A stretch of 64,000 nt of DNA from Euborellia annulipes (GCA_023213315.1 JAKCPI010000928.1:1-64000); one strand, 5' to 3'; counted from the stretch's first letter, positions 1-11,656 are shown. A program made the numbers and translations. Notes: generated from the sequence alone by a model not told the origin.

Positions 1-100
1 GGGCGGCAGAATAGCCTGCTCCGGCCCTGCCCCTAATACAATTTTAGATATCCCTGAATGAAACATATATTTACGATATCTATAGTTTTTTATTTTCTAA
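1..100. repeat. Right end of a truncated GC-ended repeat
   Basis: The window opens with a GC-rich patch ending GGCCCTGCCCCT, resembling the right termini of the hAT-like elements elsewhere here. Its left end is outside the window. Nothing else is recognisable. Confidence 0.3.
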
Positions 101-103
101 AAA

Positions 104-452
104 TCATTCATTCGTAAAAATCTGTTAATTATTAACGAAATTACGAACAAAACGTGAAGCAAAGAAAACACAAGTACTCTCACTGGTCGGAAAAAATGGA
201 CTTCAATTGAATTAAAAAGCGAACCCTATCCTCGAGAAGCTAATGTACCCTCTCTGAACATAGGTTCCCGGGCACTAACTTTATTATATATTATTTAAAA
301 AAATATTTTTTTGAATCTGATATCTTTATTTATACTTCTAAAAGAACAAGAGGTCCATTTTTTTCGTCCAGTGAGTGTACTTGTGTTTTTTCTTTGCTCA
401 CGTTTTTGTTCGTAATTTCGTTAATAATTAACAGATTTTTACGAATGAATGA
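104..452. repeat. Fold-back repeat with SINE-derived loop
   Basis: Arms of about 100 bp at 104-208 and 342-452 are near-perfect reverse complements; the left has GTTAATTATTAACGAAATTA and the right has its complement. The roughly 130-bp loop (cctcgagaagctaatgtacc, then gggcactaac) resembles a reversed head of the SINE seen at 28990-29180 and 38730-38915. No protein is encoded; the short ORF across the right arm is chance. Confidence 0.75.
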
Positions 453-903
453 TTTTTAAAACTTTGAAACTTAAAATTTATATGTATTATAACTATCTGC
501 ATAATTTGACGGGGTGCGGCGTTAAAAATAATTTGAACATTCTAAATAAAAGCCGTTTTAGAGCACATTTTCAATCAAAATCTATTTTGCTCTATATCTC
601 TAAAACTGTGCCTGATGGGGCAAAACTGAAATGATATTTGAATTCAGCATGAAAAATACTTCTAGAATTTCATATCTTCATTCTTGTGAAAAAAAGTTCA
701 TTTTTGTCGACTAGTGTAATAGAAATCATATGCCCAGTTTTTTTAGAAAAGTTAAAAAAAAAAATATTCATTTATCTTTTTTTTTTTTACTTTTAGACGA
801 GTTAAAAAATAACATTTCTTTTTCCAATATTAAATTAATTAAAATTTAGAATATATAAACATAATTTTTCCTTTCCGCCCCTTTTTAATCATCAATTAGA
901 AAG

Positions 904-1148
904 CAGTGGCGGATTAATGCAATTTTGTCGGAGGGGGCGGTTTTTTTTTTTTTTTTTATTTAAGGACTTTGTGGGCATCTATGGCCATTTAGACCCCTTT
1001 CCTATTTATTTAAATTGATTGGTAACAAATTCAATTGAAATTAAAGCCCGGAAATCATAATTTCTTTAGATTACTAGTTTTTATAACATTGTGAATTTCT
1101 TCCGGGGGGGGCGATCGCCCCCTTGCCCCCCCCTTTAATCCGCCCCTG
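904..1148. mobile_element. hAT-like MITE, 245 bp, 8-bp TSD
   Basis: Termini CAGTGGCGGATTAAT and TTTAATCCGCCCCTG are inverted. The exact 8-bp duplication TTAGAAAG flanks it at 896-903 and 1149-1156. Internal sequence has G and T homopolymers and a stretch like the SINE tail (gacccctttcctattta). Too short for a transposase, so non-autonomous. Confidence 0.88.
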
Positions 1149-1559
1149 TTAGAAAGGCCTAATAAAAAATTGAGTAATGCTGTATTTACGAGAGATTTGA
1201 GAGAGAAAGAGAGGGAGGAAGGCTGAGTTGTTTCTGCTTACATTTTTAAGACTTCCTTTACACACTCACCCTTAATAAACCCCCTATTAAATAAATCGCT
1301 AAAGAGGTTGCAATATTTTTTTATCTTCTAATTAAATTTATACTTTCCTATGGAAATTTTTTTATATTCAATTGAAAAATGTTTTTAAAAGACATATTAT
1401 TTTTTTCTATTAGATAAGGGATAAAAACAAAATCTTGTGATATTTGGGGAAAATTTAATAGAAATGAATATAATCCAATGTTTTTAACTCCCTCCTTTAA
1501 GCCATAGGAATGAAATGGGGTTTGCAACCCAAAATCACCTACTGGCTCTACAAAGTGGT

Positions 1560-2870
1560 TATTAGGCCCCTATTAATGTATGGTGGACTGCCCTGAAGAA
1601 AGGAACCCACCAAAGAAAGTTGGGCAAGATTCAGAGACTAGCTGAGGTGCTGAGCACTGGCTGTCTTCGCACAACCCCATCCAAAGCATCTTTTATTTAG
1701 AGCCGTTAGATCTCCTTGGTAAACAAGTAGCGGCTAGTGCAGCTAAACATGATTAACCCGTGGAGGGAAACACACTTTGGCCACTCCATGATTCTACAGG
1801 GGTTCAGAGATCTGTCAAAGAACTTCGATTATGTAATCCCCCAACCATTCTTCGAGAACAAGTTCTCTACTCTAATCCCTTCAAGGGAAGAATGGAACAG
1901 TAACTCGATTCTCCATTGCGAAGCCTTAACTGTATATACAGATGGGTCGAAGCTAGAGAACAGACTGGGGGCGGTGTTTTTTCCGAACACATGGACATCA
2001 GCTTCTCCTTTCGCCTACCTGATCACTGTAGTGTGTTCCAGGCTGAGGTTATAGCCATTAAAGAAATAGTAAGCTGGATACAGAAAGAAGCAATGCCTGG
2101 CCGCGAAATTCGTATTCTCACAGACAGCCAAGCGGCTATTAAATCCCTACAGGGAGCATCCATAACTTCTAAGGTTGCTCTCAACTGTCGCAATGCGGCG
2201 GAGAGATTAAATTGGGTACCAGGGCACAAAAACATTATAGGAAACTGCAAAGCCGATGAATTGGCTAGGGCAGGTACCTTACTACCAGCTCAGAGAATTA
2301 CCGAACAACCCGGAACTCCGATGGCCACATGTAAACTCCTAATCAAAGAGAGAATCATAGCACGAGCAAATCAAAGGTGGCTAGATGAAAACACGTGTAC
2401 CATCGCCAAACAATTATGGCCAGAATACAGTCTCCAGCGAACTAAGCACTTAATCTCGATAGGTAGAGACTCTATAGCTAGGGTAGTAGCTGTACTCACC
2501 GGACACTGTCTAGAAGGAAGGCATGCCAGTAGAATGGGGCTCCCATCAAACGACTTCTGCAGGGCATGCTCAGAGGTGGTCGAGGAGGAGACGGTCGTCC
2601 ATTACCTCTGTCAATGTCCTGCTCTGATGCACACTAGAAGAAACTCATCAGGAGAGTTCTTCTATGGTAATATAACGGAACTAGGATCAACTGATATCAG
2701 GGATCTTATAAAATTCATTAACCGCTCCGGATGGTTTAAGGAGCATCGGTGAAGGAGGGGGGACAGCCCCGCCGTGGTATCACAAAGGGCCTAGTTGGCC
2801 TAAGTGAGTTCCCTCTCTGGGAACGGCCAGTCAATCTAACCTAACTCCCTCCATCCCCCTTGGCATATTT
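1560..2870 (+). pseudogene. Degraded LINE 3' end: RT tail and RNase H
   Basis: This is the 3' end of a non-LTR retrotransposon. Bases 1590-1740 read as broken reverse transcriptase C-terminal text. From 1916 an RNase H domain is clear: TDGSKLENR (in the 1737 frame), then FQAEVIAIKEI, ILTDSQAAIKSL, WVPGHKNIIGN and KADELARAGT, holding the D, E, D and H/D catalytic signature. A C-x2-C-x8-H-x4-C finger follows (CRACSEVVEEETVVHYLCQC). A frameshift lies at the G run near 1968, and about ten residues are missing just before WVPGH. After the TGA at 2752 the 3' UTR ends near TAACCTAACT. The architecture fits an I- or Loa-type LINE. Confidence 0.88.
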
Positions 2871-3390
2871 ATTTATTAATTGATAAGGGATGAATAATTG
2901 AATAATGTTTATTTACCTGAGGAAGAGAAGAGAGAGATTGAGATGTTGCTGCTGAACCGAAATGCCAATTTCTAGGGATAATAATACACAATTATTTAGA
3001 AAAATTTGTCATTTCTTCTTTGATTTTTGGACCATCTTTACTAATAAATAATATTGGAAAAATAAAGTGTTTCAAATATTAAGCTCACCAAATAGGAACT
3101 CTAAATAACGTTGAGTTCATCTGGCTGCATTCACGACAAAAAGCATCTGGTAAGGAATTCTGAAATTAAAAAAAGAAAAAAAATTAGTCTCTATAATCAA
3201 ATAAAAAGGAGGAGGGGGGGGGGGGGGGCTCAAGAAAAGAACAGATTCTCAAAGGGGGCGGTGAGCAAAAAAGGTTGAGAAAATATGTTTTAAACGATAA
3301 TAGATATCAATTTAAATAATACATCAACATGATTTATTGGATTTAATTTTCTTGAATAAATATATTTCAAGAGATGTAAAGTTATTTAGT
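2871..3390. other. AT-rich non-coding stretch
   Basis: No gene or well-defined element was seen. It contains a G15 run near 3213-3228 and short A/T runs. Confidence 0.5.
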
Positions 3391-3570
3391 GCCCTCGGCC
3401 CTTGGTGTAGTGGTTAGACATTTGTGCCAAGGGTCGCGAGTTCGCATCCCGTCTCATGCGACAATTTATTTCAATTGGATTGGCTACCCATACAATTGAA
3501 AATAGAGACGGGGTCTTAATGGTTGGCCTTCGATGCCTAAAAAGGCCTTAAGGCCGAAACACTCTTCTCC
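3391..3570 (+). repeat. SINE type 1, tRNA-derived head
   Basis: A pol III head is present: box A TGGTGTAGTGGTTAGACA near 3403-3420 and box B GAGTTCGCATCCC at 3438-3450. A body follows with caattggattggc, ggggtcttaatgg and cgatgcctaaaaaggcctta. The same body recurs at 16075-16160, 28990-29180, 34900-35050, 38730-38915 and 59254-59426, so this is a SINE and not a working tRNA gene. Confidence 0.82.
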
Positions 3571-4815
3571 CCCACCATATTTAGGAAATTTAGGATCCTT
3601 CAATTTACGGATATTCTAATTTTAACAGCACTGGCCAATTAGCACTCTGATAAAAAAAAATCGCACTTATTGCTATACGACTGACGAGAGATAAAAGTTT
3701 AAAAAGCAACCCTCCTATTCATTTCTATAGGCCTAATATAGAAAGCAGAAAATGTTTTTAAATATAATTTGAAATATTTTTCTATGTTAGAAAATGTTCC
3801 AGAGAGAATCAAAATTTATTAATCAAAGAATAGAGAGGGAGAGATTTTTATAAATTTAAATGATATTCAAATATTATAATAAAATGAGAGGGTTGTTATA
3901 CTCGAATTATTAAAATAGAGAGAATGCTAGGAAAATGAAATTATTATTTGTGATGTGAAATTATAAGATTAAAAAATTTGTCAGAACTCACCTATTCCAG
4001 AGAGAAGTGCGCTGAGATTTGAGCGAGACTTGAGCGAGAAGGACGAGGAGAAGTCGACATTTAGCAAAAGACACCCCTGTAAAAAATAAAAATTATTATT
4101 TTTTCTTATTAAATATGATTCGTGAGTTTGTTTGCAGAAAGAGAGAGTTTACAAAAAAATGATAATAATATTTTAATTAGAAGGGAAAGCATGTACACCT
4201 CACCACCCTCTGTTAACATTATTAAAAATAATAATATAGTTTTAAACGAAATGTTAATCAGTTATAAAAATAAAAATAAAAATGTTAACCCTTTATGAAA
4301 ATGAAATATGCAAATAATAAATACCTTTTAATTGGAGTGAGATGAGGGGTGTGTGCCCTTTTATTCCCACTAAAAGAATCGGACAGAGATGGCTCCTTCC
4401 TCGAGATGAATTCAACTAAAAGAGTTGCTTTGCTTTGCTTGTATCAGCTCACAATTAAAAATAATTTGCAATTGCGTATGTGCTGTTTATTTGACGATAG
4501 TGATGACGCACATGGATGTTTTTTTTCTAAGGTCTCTCTTCTGAAACAAAGAAATATTTAGCTATTATTTTTTATCCTATTCAATCATTAAATATCCAAT
4601 AAAGATTATTTTATTAAATCATTGTTTTATTTATCCCTTAATCCTTTCACAAATATTCTTTTTAATTTTAATACTAATATTTGAATATTTATATTTCCAG
4701 AATAATTATTTGACTCAATTTATGAAAGTGTTATTAGGGCTAAATTTAAAAAAATTCAAAATCAAAAATTCAATTTTATGTATAGAAATCAAATAATTTA
4801 ATTTTAATAAGAAAT
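3571..4815. other. AT-rich non-coding stretch
   Basis: No repeat family was recognised beyond simple A/T runs. A purine block (gagcgagacttgagcgagaagg, partial direct repeat) lies near 4020. The short ORF at 4349-4561 has no recognisable motif. Confidence 0.45.
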
Positions 4816-5025
4816 AAAAATCTGGTGTGTCTGGCCGCACAGTACACAAATTTCTCTTACCCTTGGTAAGAGTTTCCTTCATGCTTTAAATTGAACCCAG
4901 ACAGACAGACAGACCATATCGCGAAAACCACTTTTTTGAATTCAGGGGACCTCAAAACGTGTATATCCATCAAAATCTCGACATCGAATTTTTGACATGA
5001 ATCCAATACTTTCTCTCTCTAAATA
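4816..5025 (+). repeat. Family P repeat, internally deleted
   Basis: It starts with the family's terminal palindrome half (TCTGGTGTG... TCTCTTACCC). It then jumps to the internal part: ttccttcatgctttaaattg, the short GACA microsatellite, cgcgaaaaccactttttt and the catcgaatttttgacatgaa end. About 430 bp present in complete copies are missing. Confidence 0.82.
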
Positions 5026-5233
5026 TTAACAGGGTGGCTACAGAGAAATGATTTGAAATTTTCCAGATAATTCAAGGTTTTCCAGAGAAATTTTTCTATT
5101 TTTTATGATTTAAAATTTTTTTCTAATTAAAAATTTTTAAATTTTTTAAAGTTGTCTTTTTTTTTCAACAAATTGAACAGCCAACTTTACTTATATTAAG
5201 TAGGTACCTAGATCTTATAGCTGGTAGTTCAAT

Positions 5234-5410
5234 GAGGATAGAAGAAAAAGGGAAGAAAAAGAACAGCTAGTCGTATTTCATTATTTTAATTCCCATGACG
5301 TTTCGATTCCCCCAGGCCATTCTGAGGGTGATCCCTACCGGAATCGAAACGTCAACATGATGGGAATTAAAATAATGAAATACGACTAGCTGCTGTTTTT
5401 CATCCCCTTT
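5234..5410. repeat. Fold-back repeat with degenerate hammerhead core
   Basis: Arms around AACAGCTAGTCGTATTTCAT and its complement enclose about 40 bp. On the plus strand CTGAGGG (5322) is followed by a stem-like stretch and GAAACGTC at 5346-5353. The minus strand also reaches GAAACGTC. The first core box deviates from CTGANGA, so it is probably inactive. Same family as 53380-53585. Confidence 0.75.
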
Positions 5411-5677
5411 TCTTTTTTTAAAATTTTATATTAATTAAACTTATTTATTAAAAATAATTAAAATTTTATACTGTTAAAAATATTTTGTTTAAATTTTTAA
5501 ATAATTTTTTTAATATAAACCTTAGGTTATCCTAAGGTTCCTTTATCCCTCTCAGGGGTTGAATTAAATTCATTTCTATACTGACTTTACTTATATCTTT
5601 TAAGAATTAACAGATTTATTTTTTCAATTAATGATTGAATGAACCTTTTTTTTACTGTATGATAATGAGCCCCCTTG

Positions 5678-5718
5678 CTAGACGGAAAGCCCCGCCGAAG
5701 GCGGGGCTTTGCGTCTAG
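5678..5718. repeat. Short GC-rich perfect hairpin
   Basis: Outer arms CTAGACG/CGTCTAG enclose inner arms AAAGCCCCGCC/GGCGGGGCTTT around a 3-base loop. It is a small isolated palindrome in AT-rich DNA. It resembles a bacterial rho-independent terminator in shape, but nothing else here is bacterial. It may be a tiny fold-back element. Confidence 0.8.
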
Positions 5719-5726
5719 TATAATAT

Positions 5727-6160
5727 ATATGTGACCGTCCACATGAAAAGGTACCAAATCTTCACTAGGCTAAATTTTCAGGAGAGCCGATTTAGTAAAA
5801 AAGTTCAAGAAAATTGATTTTTTTTTATTATTGGTTACGATTCTCTAGTTCTTCATCTTATACTCATATGATGAAATATTCGACTCATCAGAATCGATGT
5901 ATTTTATAAAAACAATTGAAAAAACAAGACAAAGGTGAGATAAGAGAAAAGGGACCAAACAAACTTAACTCATTTTTCTCTAAACCAGGTTTTTCATAGC
6001 CAAAATTTTAAAAATTCATATCTTCCAAACAAAAAATGATTAAAAAAAAATACTAAAAATACCGGCTTGTTCAGCAGGATGTGTTCTGAACAGAAAGCAT
6101 AAAAATTCAATTTTGACTCCGAGGAAGATTTGGTACCCTTTCATGTGGACGGTCACATAT
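5727..6160. mobile_element. MITE with ~33-bp inverted termini
   Basis: Ends GTGACCGTCCACATGAAAAG and GGTACCCTTTCATGTGGACG are complementary, continuing into accaaatcttc/gaagatttggt. TA-rich flanks suggest a TA-type duplication, which cannot be fixed exactly. No transposase; superfamily not assigned. Confidence 0.75.
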
Positions 6161-6239
6161 GATATTGGAAAGAGAAGAAAATAAATAAACTCACCAGATG
6201 AGAATATCAAGAATTGCAGATTGACTTCCTCTTCGCTTC

Positions 6240-6665
6240 TCGTAGTCGTATACGTCAAGTCGACGTGTCATGGTCATTGGCCAGACGCCATTCCTCTCTA
6301 TTCAACGCCCTCGGTTTTGAAACACGAAGCGGACCGCCTGTGAATGATTTCAACTGGTCGATCCATGGTGATCTGCGTGGTTTTTTCCCTGAACTTTGCT
6401 CTCTATAATGTTCTTATCGAGGACAATTTCTCTGAGCATTATGCAGGATTCGATCGGAAACAATTGCCTCCAAGCTCATTTTCAACCCCAGCTCCTCGAG
6501 GATAGAGCGATTGGTGCTATGGGTCGTCCCAGGAATCCTGAGAAGTCGTCTCCAGCGCCACATTTAATGCTAAAAGGCGTTTATGCGATGTTGCTTTTTT
6601 CTTAGAACAGTCCACGAACAGGCCCTATACAAAAAGATGGAAAAGATCAGTGTTTGCAGCAGTCT
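6240..6665 (-). pseudogene. RTE-like LINE 3' fragment
   Basis: Read on the minus strand, frames recover typical C-terminal text of an endonuclease-reverse-transcriptase LINE. This runs RACSWTVLRKKQHRINAF, then RWRRLLRIPGTTHSTNRSIL with EELGLK, and after a stop and frameshift GKKPRRSPWIDQLKSFTGG and NREEWRLAND. The order (HRINAFE..W.RRLLRI, ILEELG, GKR.RGR..RW.DQ, NREEW) matches that family. It is plainly dead. Related to 58470-59270. Confidence 0.8.
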
Positions 6666-6684
6666 AATTTTACTTGCTTTACCT

Positions 6685-8070
6685 ACTACTACACGGAGTT
6701 AATTTAAAATAAAAAATTCGTTTCGTTTTTTTCATTTTTTTGTCTGTTGATCAAATTATTGTATTAGATAGTTAAGGTGTACTTTGTTTCATTATATTTC
6801 ATCTCGCTGGGTTTTCTTTGAACAGCTCAAGATTTTTCTCTCTCTGAAAATTTCTTGATAGATATATTATAGAAAGAAATTCTGAAATAAAAAATAAAAA
6901 GAAAATATAATTATCAGCTAATATGTTTTTTCATTTTTTTTTTGTCTGTTAATCAAATTATTGTATTAAATTATTAAGGCTTACCTTGTTTAATGATATT
7001 TAATCGCTCTCTATTTTCTTTTAACATTCTGGCTTAAAACAACTTAAGTTTTTTATCTCTCTTTGAAAATTTCATGAAATATATATTATATATATATATA
7101 TATGAAAGGAAGGGGGGCTCCAGCAGGCGCCCCCTGGCCCCGCTCGTGGTTAATATACGGACATACATTTTCCCTTTTCATTTTTATATAAGAGTTTATT
7201 TTAACGGTTAATTATTCATGAACTTAAGATTTTTTGTGAATAATATCCTTTCCGGGACTCTCCCGGTACACAGACACGCCGATATTTTAGAATTCAAAAT
7301 GTAAATAAATAAAAAAAATCGTAAACATGGGTAAATATTTATATTTTGTTACCATGCAACAATTTCTCCTAATTTTTATTTTTTTCTTATTTTAACGGTT
7401 AATTACTCATTAACTTATTGTTATTTGTGAAACAAAACTGTCGGACTCTCACAAAATAAAGAAAATTTCATCAAAATCGGTTAGTGTTTAGGAGGAGTTA
7501 GTCAATAACATAAGAAGAATTATATAAATAAAGATACATATTGATAGTGTGCTCTACAAACTCCAAATGAAAGGGATGGATGTCTTTTGGTCTAAATCAC
7601 ATCTAAAATAAAAAATAAATAAATTTAATATTAAAAGATTAGTCCCTCATGCCCGGAGTTAATTTAAAATAAAAAATTAGTGTTTTTTTTTTTTTTTTTT
7701 TTTTGGAATGGGTGCATAAGGTCCGAAGACCTATAATGACCAATAGTTACATGCAGCCAGGAAGAAAATAAAAACAAAAGGAGTAGCATAAAGGGGAAAC
7801 TCAACTCCGGGAACTGAGAAGATGCCTGTTGAGGTTAGACTTGAAAGTCTGAAGATTGTAGGTTTTGGGGAAGATAGACGTAGGGAGCTTGTTCCAATCA
7901 CGGGAGGTCATGGGGACAAAGGAAGAATGAAATTGTTTTGTTCTGTTAGTCGTGATCTGAACAGCATAGGGATGCTTGGAAGATTCTTATATCTATCTGT
8001 TAATAAAAAATTATTGAGGCTTACCTTGTTTAATGTTTCATTTCTATCCATTTGAAGAATAAAATTCTAT
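6685..8070. repeat. Three degenerate direct repeat units, one interrupted
   Basis: Units at about 6690-6870, 6925-7080 and 7655-8070 share gagttaatttaaaataaaaa, gtctgttaatcaaattattg and ggcttaccttgtttaatg. Unit 3 is split by a T-tailed insertion (about 7683-7985) holding an unrecognised ORF at 7822. Between units 2 and 3 lies a fragment of family P (7250-7400: gggactctcccggtac, then atatttatattttgttacca). Confidence 0.6.
7683..7985 (-). mobile_element. Retroposed fragment with T-tract, source unknown
   Basis: A T22 tract followed by non-AT-rich sequence interrupts a repeat unit, as expected for an inverted A-tailed retrocopy. The plus ORF 7822-8055 (MPVEVRLESLKIVGFGEDRR...) has no family I recognise. 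Target duplications were not identified. Confidence 0.4.
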
Positions 8071-9235
8071 CATATATATATTTGAGTGACATAATGTTCT
8101 CTCAGAGCTCCAAACATATGAGTTAGAGAGGAGTCTTTTGATCCAAATCACTTCTAAAATGAAAAAATAAATCATTTAATAAAGATTTTTAACATAACAT
8201 AAATAATTATATAAAGATTTGAAATAATGAGTGATTAAAATACTATCTTAAAAATAAAAAAAAATCCAAAAATGATTTATATAAATACTTCTAAACATGT
8301 AAATAAATTATTAATCTTGATAGAAATAGTTTGATTATATGTTTATTCCCTTCAACTTACCTTACCTCAAAACTTTAAGCTTTATAGGGATTATAATGTT
8401 AAAAAGTTCATTAAATAATAATTTTACAAACTGGGATAAACGAAATAAGAAAAATAATTTTAAACAAAACACATAATTATTTAAAAATATTAAAAATTAA
8501 AGGAAAAAAAGAAAATTTGTCAAAGTGAAGGAAATAGTGAATGAGTTAATAAAACGAATAATCTATTTGACTAATATAATTTGCATACCTAATTAATTTT
8601 AAAATAAATATTAAATGATTATAAGAAATAAAATATTAAATAAAAAAATAAAATTTGACAGACCGGCAAAGATAGGTTATCCTGTTGAATCACGAGTTTA
8701 GAATATTTTTAATTATTTTATTTATTGAAAATAATAATCCTGAACCAATTAAATAAATATTTAAATGCATTACTGACCTTTAAAAATGGAAATAATTAAG
8801 ATGAAATATAAATAAGCTGATCTGATGACATGTGAGATATATTTTTCCTTGGCAAAGTCATGGATGAGATAAAGAGACGAGGCATTCGCTTGTTTTTCAA
8901 TGGAGTCAAAGTCAAAGCAATCGAGTTTTTCGATTAAAAAAAATTATTATAATTTATATAAAAATAATTAAATATAATTTATTCTGCTACTTATTTCTAT
9001 TTTTTATAGTTAAATAATATATCAATTTTCACTCATTACTTTCATAAATAAAGTTCTTAAATAAAGAAATAAATATAGCTGCTCGGCCTTTTTATTTTCT
9101 ACTACTTTCATATTACTAATGTAAGATGTGATGCTCTGAGTGAATTACAATATTTATTCTAACAACTAGCAACCAAAAACAAATATTTCACTTTTTTCGG
9201 AATAGTCTGAGTATTTTTTCTTATTTTCATTTGTG
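8071..9235. other. Very AT-rich non-coding stretch
   Basis: No coding sequence or repeat boundary was recognised. It is dominated by A/T runs. Confidence 0.5.
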
Positions 9236-9450
9236 TCATAAAGATTAGCTTCCGACCGAAACAAGATTTTCACCCGAAACCGAATTCCAGCCTCAATCTT
9301 TTTTTTTTTTAAAAAAACATTCACACTTTTCTCATTCACACTCACACTCACACACACATTACACTGTCTTTCGGAGCTCAGCCATATAAGACATTTACCC
9401 AGCCTCAATCTTAATTTTGGCCGAAACCGAAACATGTATTTCCTATACAA
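9236..9450 (-). mobile_element. CCGAAA-type MITE copy hit by a SINE tail
   Basis: CCGACCGAAACAAG and GCCGAAACCGAAAC segments match the inverted form of the element at 11123-11497. A SINE type 2 tail piece (9301-9398) sits inside it, flanked by a 14-bp duplication CCAGCCTCAATCTT. Confidence 0.65.
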
Positions 9451-9614
9451 AAATCATAGCATGAACGAAAAAGTTTAGCGGGTTGAATACTCCTCTGTCT
9501 TAAGAGGTATAAAGGGACCCCTCGCCTCTTCTTAATTATGGGAAACTGGCTGGCGTCTAAACAGGGGGGGGGGGGCTACACCCTCTGGACCCCCTCGCCT
9601 TTTCTTAATTATGA

Positions 9615-9712
9615 AAAGAAATTTTTTTTTTTTTTAACACACTTTTTTCCCATTCAGAGTCACACTCACACACACATGCTCACATTCTTTTCGGCAACTT
9701 AGGCCATATACA
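9615..9712 (-). repeat. SINE type 2 3' fragment
   Basis: It has the T tract, ttcccattcagagtcacact, cacacacatg and tcggcaacttaggccatata. This is the reversed 3' tail of the SINE seen whole at 23390-23669. Confidence 0.7.
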
Positions 9713-10000
9713 GGGCCTGCTCTAGGATTTTGGCGCCCCGATGCAGAAGAGTAATTGACGCCTTACAACCAGGGGCGTATATATAAATTTTTTCGGAGGG
9801 GGGCTGATATATATATATAAAGTTATTTCTTTATATCTTTGGGTTATCGCGCTTTGGGGTTGGGAATCTTATATAGGACGTTATGGAGATTTCAGGAAAA
9901 GTACTCGGATCCCGAAATTCTCAAAAGGGAAGTGCAAAAAATTCCAGAAAATTCAGAATTTCCCATCAAAAATTTCTGGCTTTTTAACAATTAATCCAAC
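9712..10000. repeat. GC-ended repeat fragments
   Basis: AACCAGGGGCGTATATAT near 9770 resembles the left end of the element whose right end (ATATACGCCCCTGAC) is at 12720, and ggcgccccgatgcag is another MITE-like terminus. Partners are missing or diverged. Confidence 0.4.
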
Positions 10001-10597
10001 CTTATCTAGGTATATAGTTTGATGAATATAAATAATATCCAAGCTAATATTATTTTCAAGTTCAATGACAAATCACACCAGGTGGGCTCGTAGTGCTACC
10101 TCATGTTTAGTAGATTTATGACATATTTGCTCATCTGCACAACATTATGTCATAGTATTTTGCCATGAGCAACCACCGATAAATCAAAGCCGATTGCAGC
10201 ATTCCTGGTCCATGCAAATTTAATATTTCAATTAAGCAATCGAGGAGACACAACACACACATAAAACAAGTATCAATTTGAGATCATTCTTCATTAGATA
10301 AAAAAAAAATTTCAAATCACATGCAAGTAATATTTCATTTTCAATCATAATTTAATGGCATATTTATCAAACATGCTCGTTTAATGAGATTTAAAAAAAA
10401 AAATTATAATGAAATTTTTTTTCTCTTAATGAATTAAGATTTCAAATATTATTACTCTTCATATGTTTTGAGGACACGAGAGATAAAAATTCCTTTGTTT
10501 TTTAGCTTGGTTAATTCTCCCTATCACAATAGGGCGTGGAAGAAACTTAACAATTAACACAGTATAACAATTAATTCAAAACAATAGAGACTACAGG

Positions 10598-11005
10598 CAG
10601 TGCCGCAACAAGGCGGTGGCCGAAGGGGCCAGGGCCCCGGGCGCATTAAAGCAAGGGGCGCCTAGAGAGTTTATATTTTTACAAAAAAAAAACTGTATTA
10701 TTCATTTTAGTGAAGACAAACTTACCTAAAAAAATAATATCAAGCATTTTTCGTTATTACAAGAAATATATTTTCGTCATTTCGTCATCTAGTATATAGG
10801 GTAGGGGGTGGGGGTGCGTTGGAATTAGCCCAGGAGCGCCAGAATTTGGGGACAGCATTTTGGCTATAAGATTTAATGATAAGATAAGATTTAATGTTGA
10901 ATAAATTTTTATAATAAAATATAATTTATTTTTGTTGGAAGGGGGGGGGGGGAGCGCAAATTATAATTTTGGCCCAGGGCGCAAGTTTTCCTAGGTGCGG
11001 CCCTG
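10598..11005. mobile_element. hAT-like MITE, 408 bp, 8-bp TSD
   Basis: It has inverted ends CAGTGCCGCAACAAGG and CCTAGGTGCGGCCCTG. Flanks ACTACAGG (10590-10597) and ACTAGAGG (11006-11013) match at seven of eight bases. Interior holds GC patches around 10620-10660 and a G run near 10940. No transposase ORF. Confidence 0.82.
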
Positions 11006-11122
11006 ACTAGAGGCAGGGCCTTTCCTAAAGGTTGTAAACAGTTGCACCGAGTCCAAAGAGTGGTCTTAATTTGGTTATCAATAATTTTAAATTATTTTTT
11101 AAAGAATGTTGTGAGTTTCTAC

Positions 11123-11497
11123 TAGGAACCGACCGAATATTGGTTTCGCAGTTTGGCCAAAAATCCTGGTTTCGGCGTAGTTTCGGTTTCGGCCAAAAAG
11201 TAGCCGAATCTTTCGGCCGGCCGAAACCAGAGTCTGAAAAAATGGGATGAGACTCGCATGCAAAAAAAAAAGGTCAAATAATTTGCACTTGAGGGAGAAA
11301 AAATTTAGTCTCCCTAAAAAAAGGTAAAATGATTTTCACGGGAGGGAAAAAAATTCAAAAAAAAAAAGGTAAAATGAAAAAAAATTTTTATAGGAAATAC
11401 AAGTTTCGGTTTCGGTTACGGTTTCGGCCGAAACTAAGGTTGAGGCCGAATATTCGGTTTCGGTTTCGGCTGAAAATCTTGTTTCGGTCGGACCCTA
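11123..11497. mobile_element. hAT-like MITE rich in CCGAAA, 375 bp
   Basis: It has ends TAGGAACCGACCGAA and TTTCGGTCGGACCCTA with the exact 8-bp duplication GTTTCTAC at 11115-11122 and 11498-11505. The subtermini are arrays of CGGTTTCGG/CCGAAACCG. Relatives lie at 9236-9450, 42640-42999 and 55353-55680. Confidence 0.9.
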
Positions 11498-11656
11498 GTT
11501 TCTACCCGTGACTGATGCAGGTGGAGGTGAAAAAGGACACTCTCTTCATGGCTTTAAAGCCATCTGCGTCAAAGAGAATTGCCTCACCCGCCCTTGAAGA
11601 ATATCTACGTCAATTTCCCCCTAATTGTTAAGAGACAGCAATGAGCTCAAGTTGAT

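Noticed and set aside
3391..3570. Functional tRNA gene
   Set aside because: Box A and B are present, but the unit repeats with a long shared body elsewhere, so it is a SINE.
5678..5718. Bacterial terminator or contamination
   Set aside because: Flanks are typical eukaryotic repeats and no bacterial gene is nearby.
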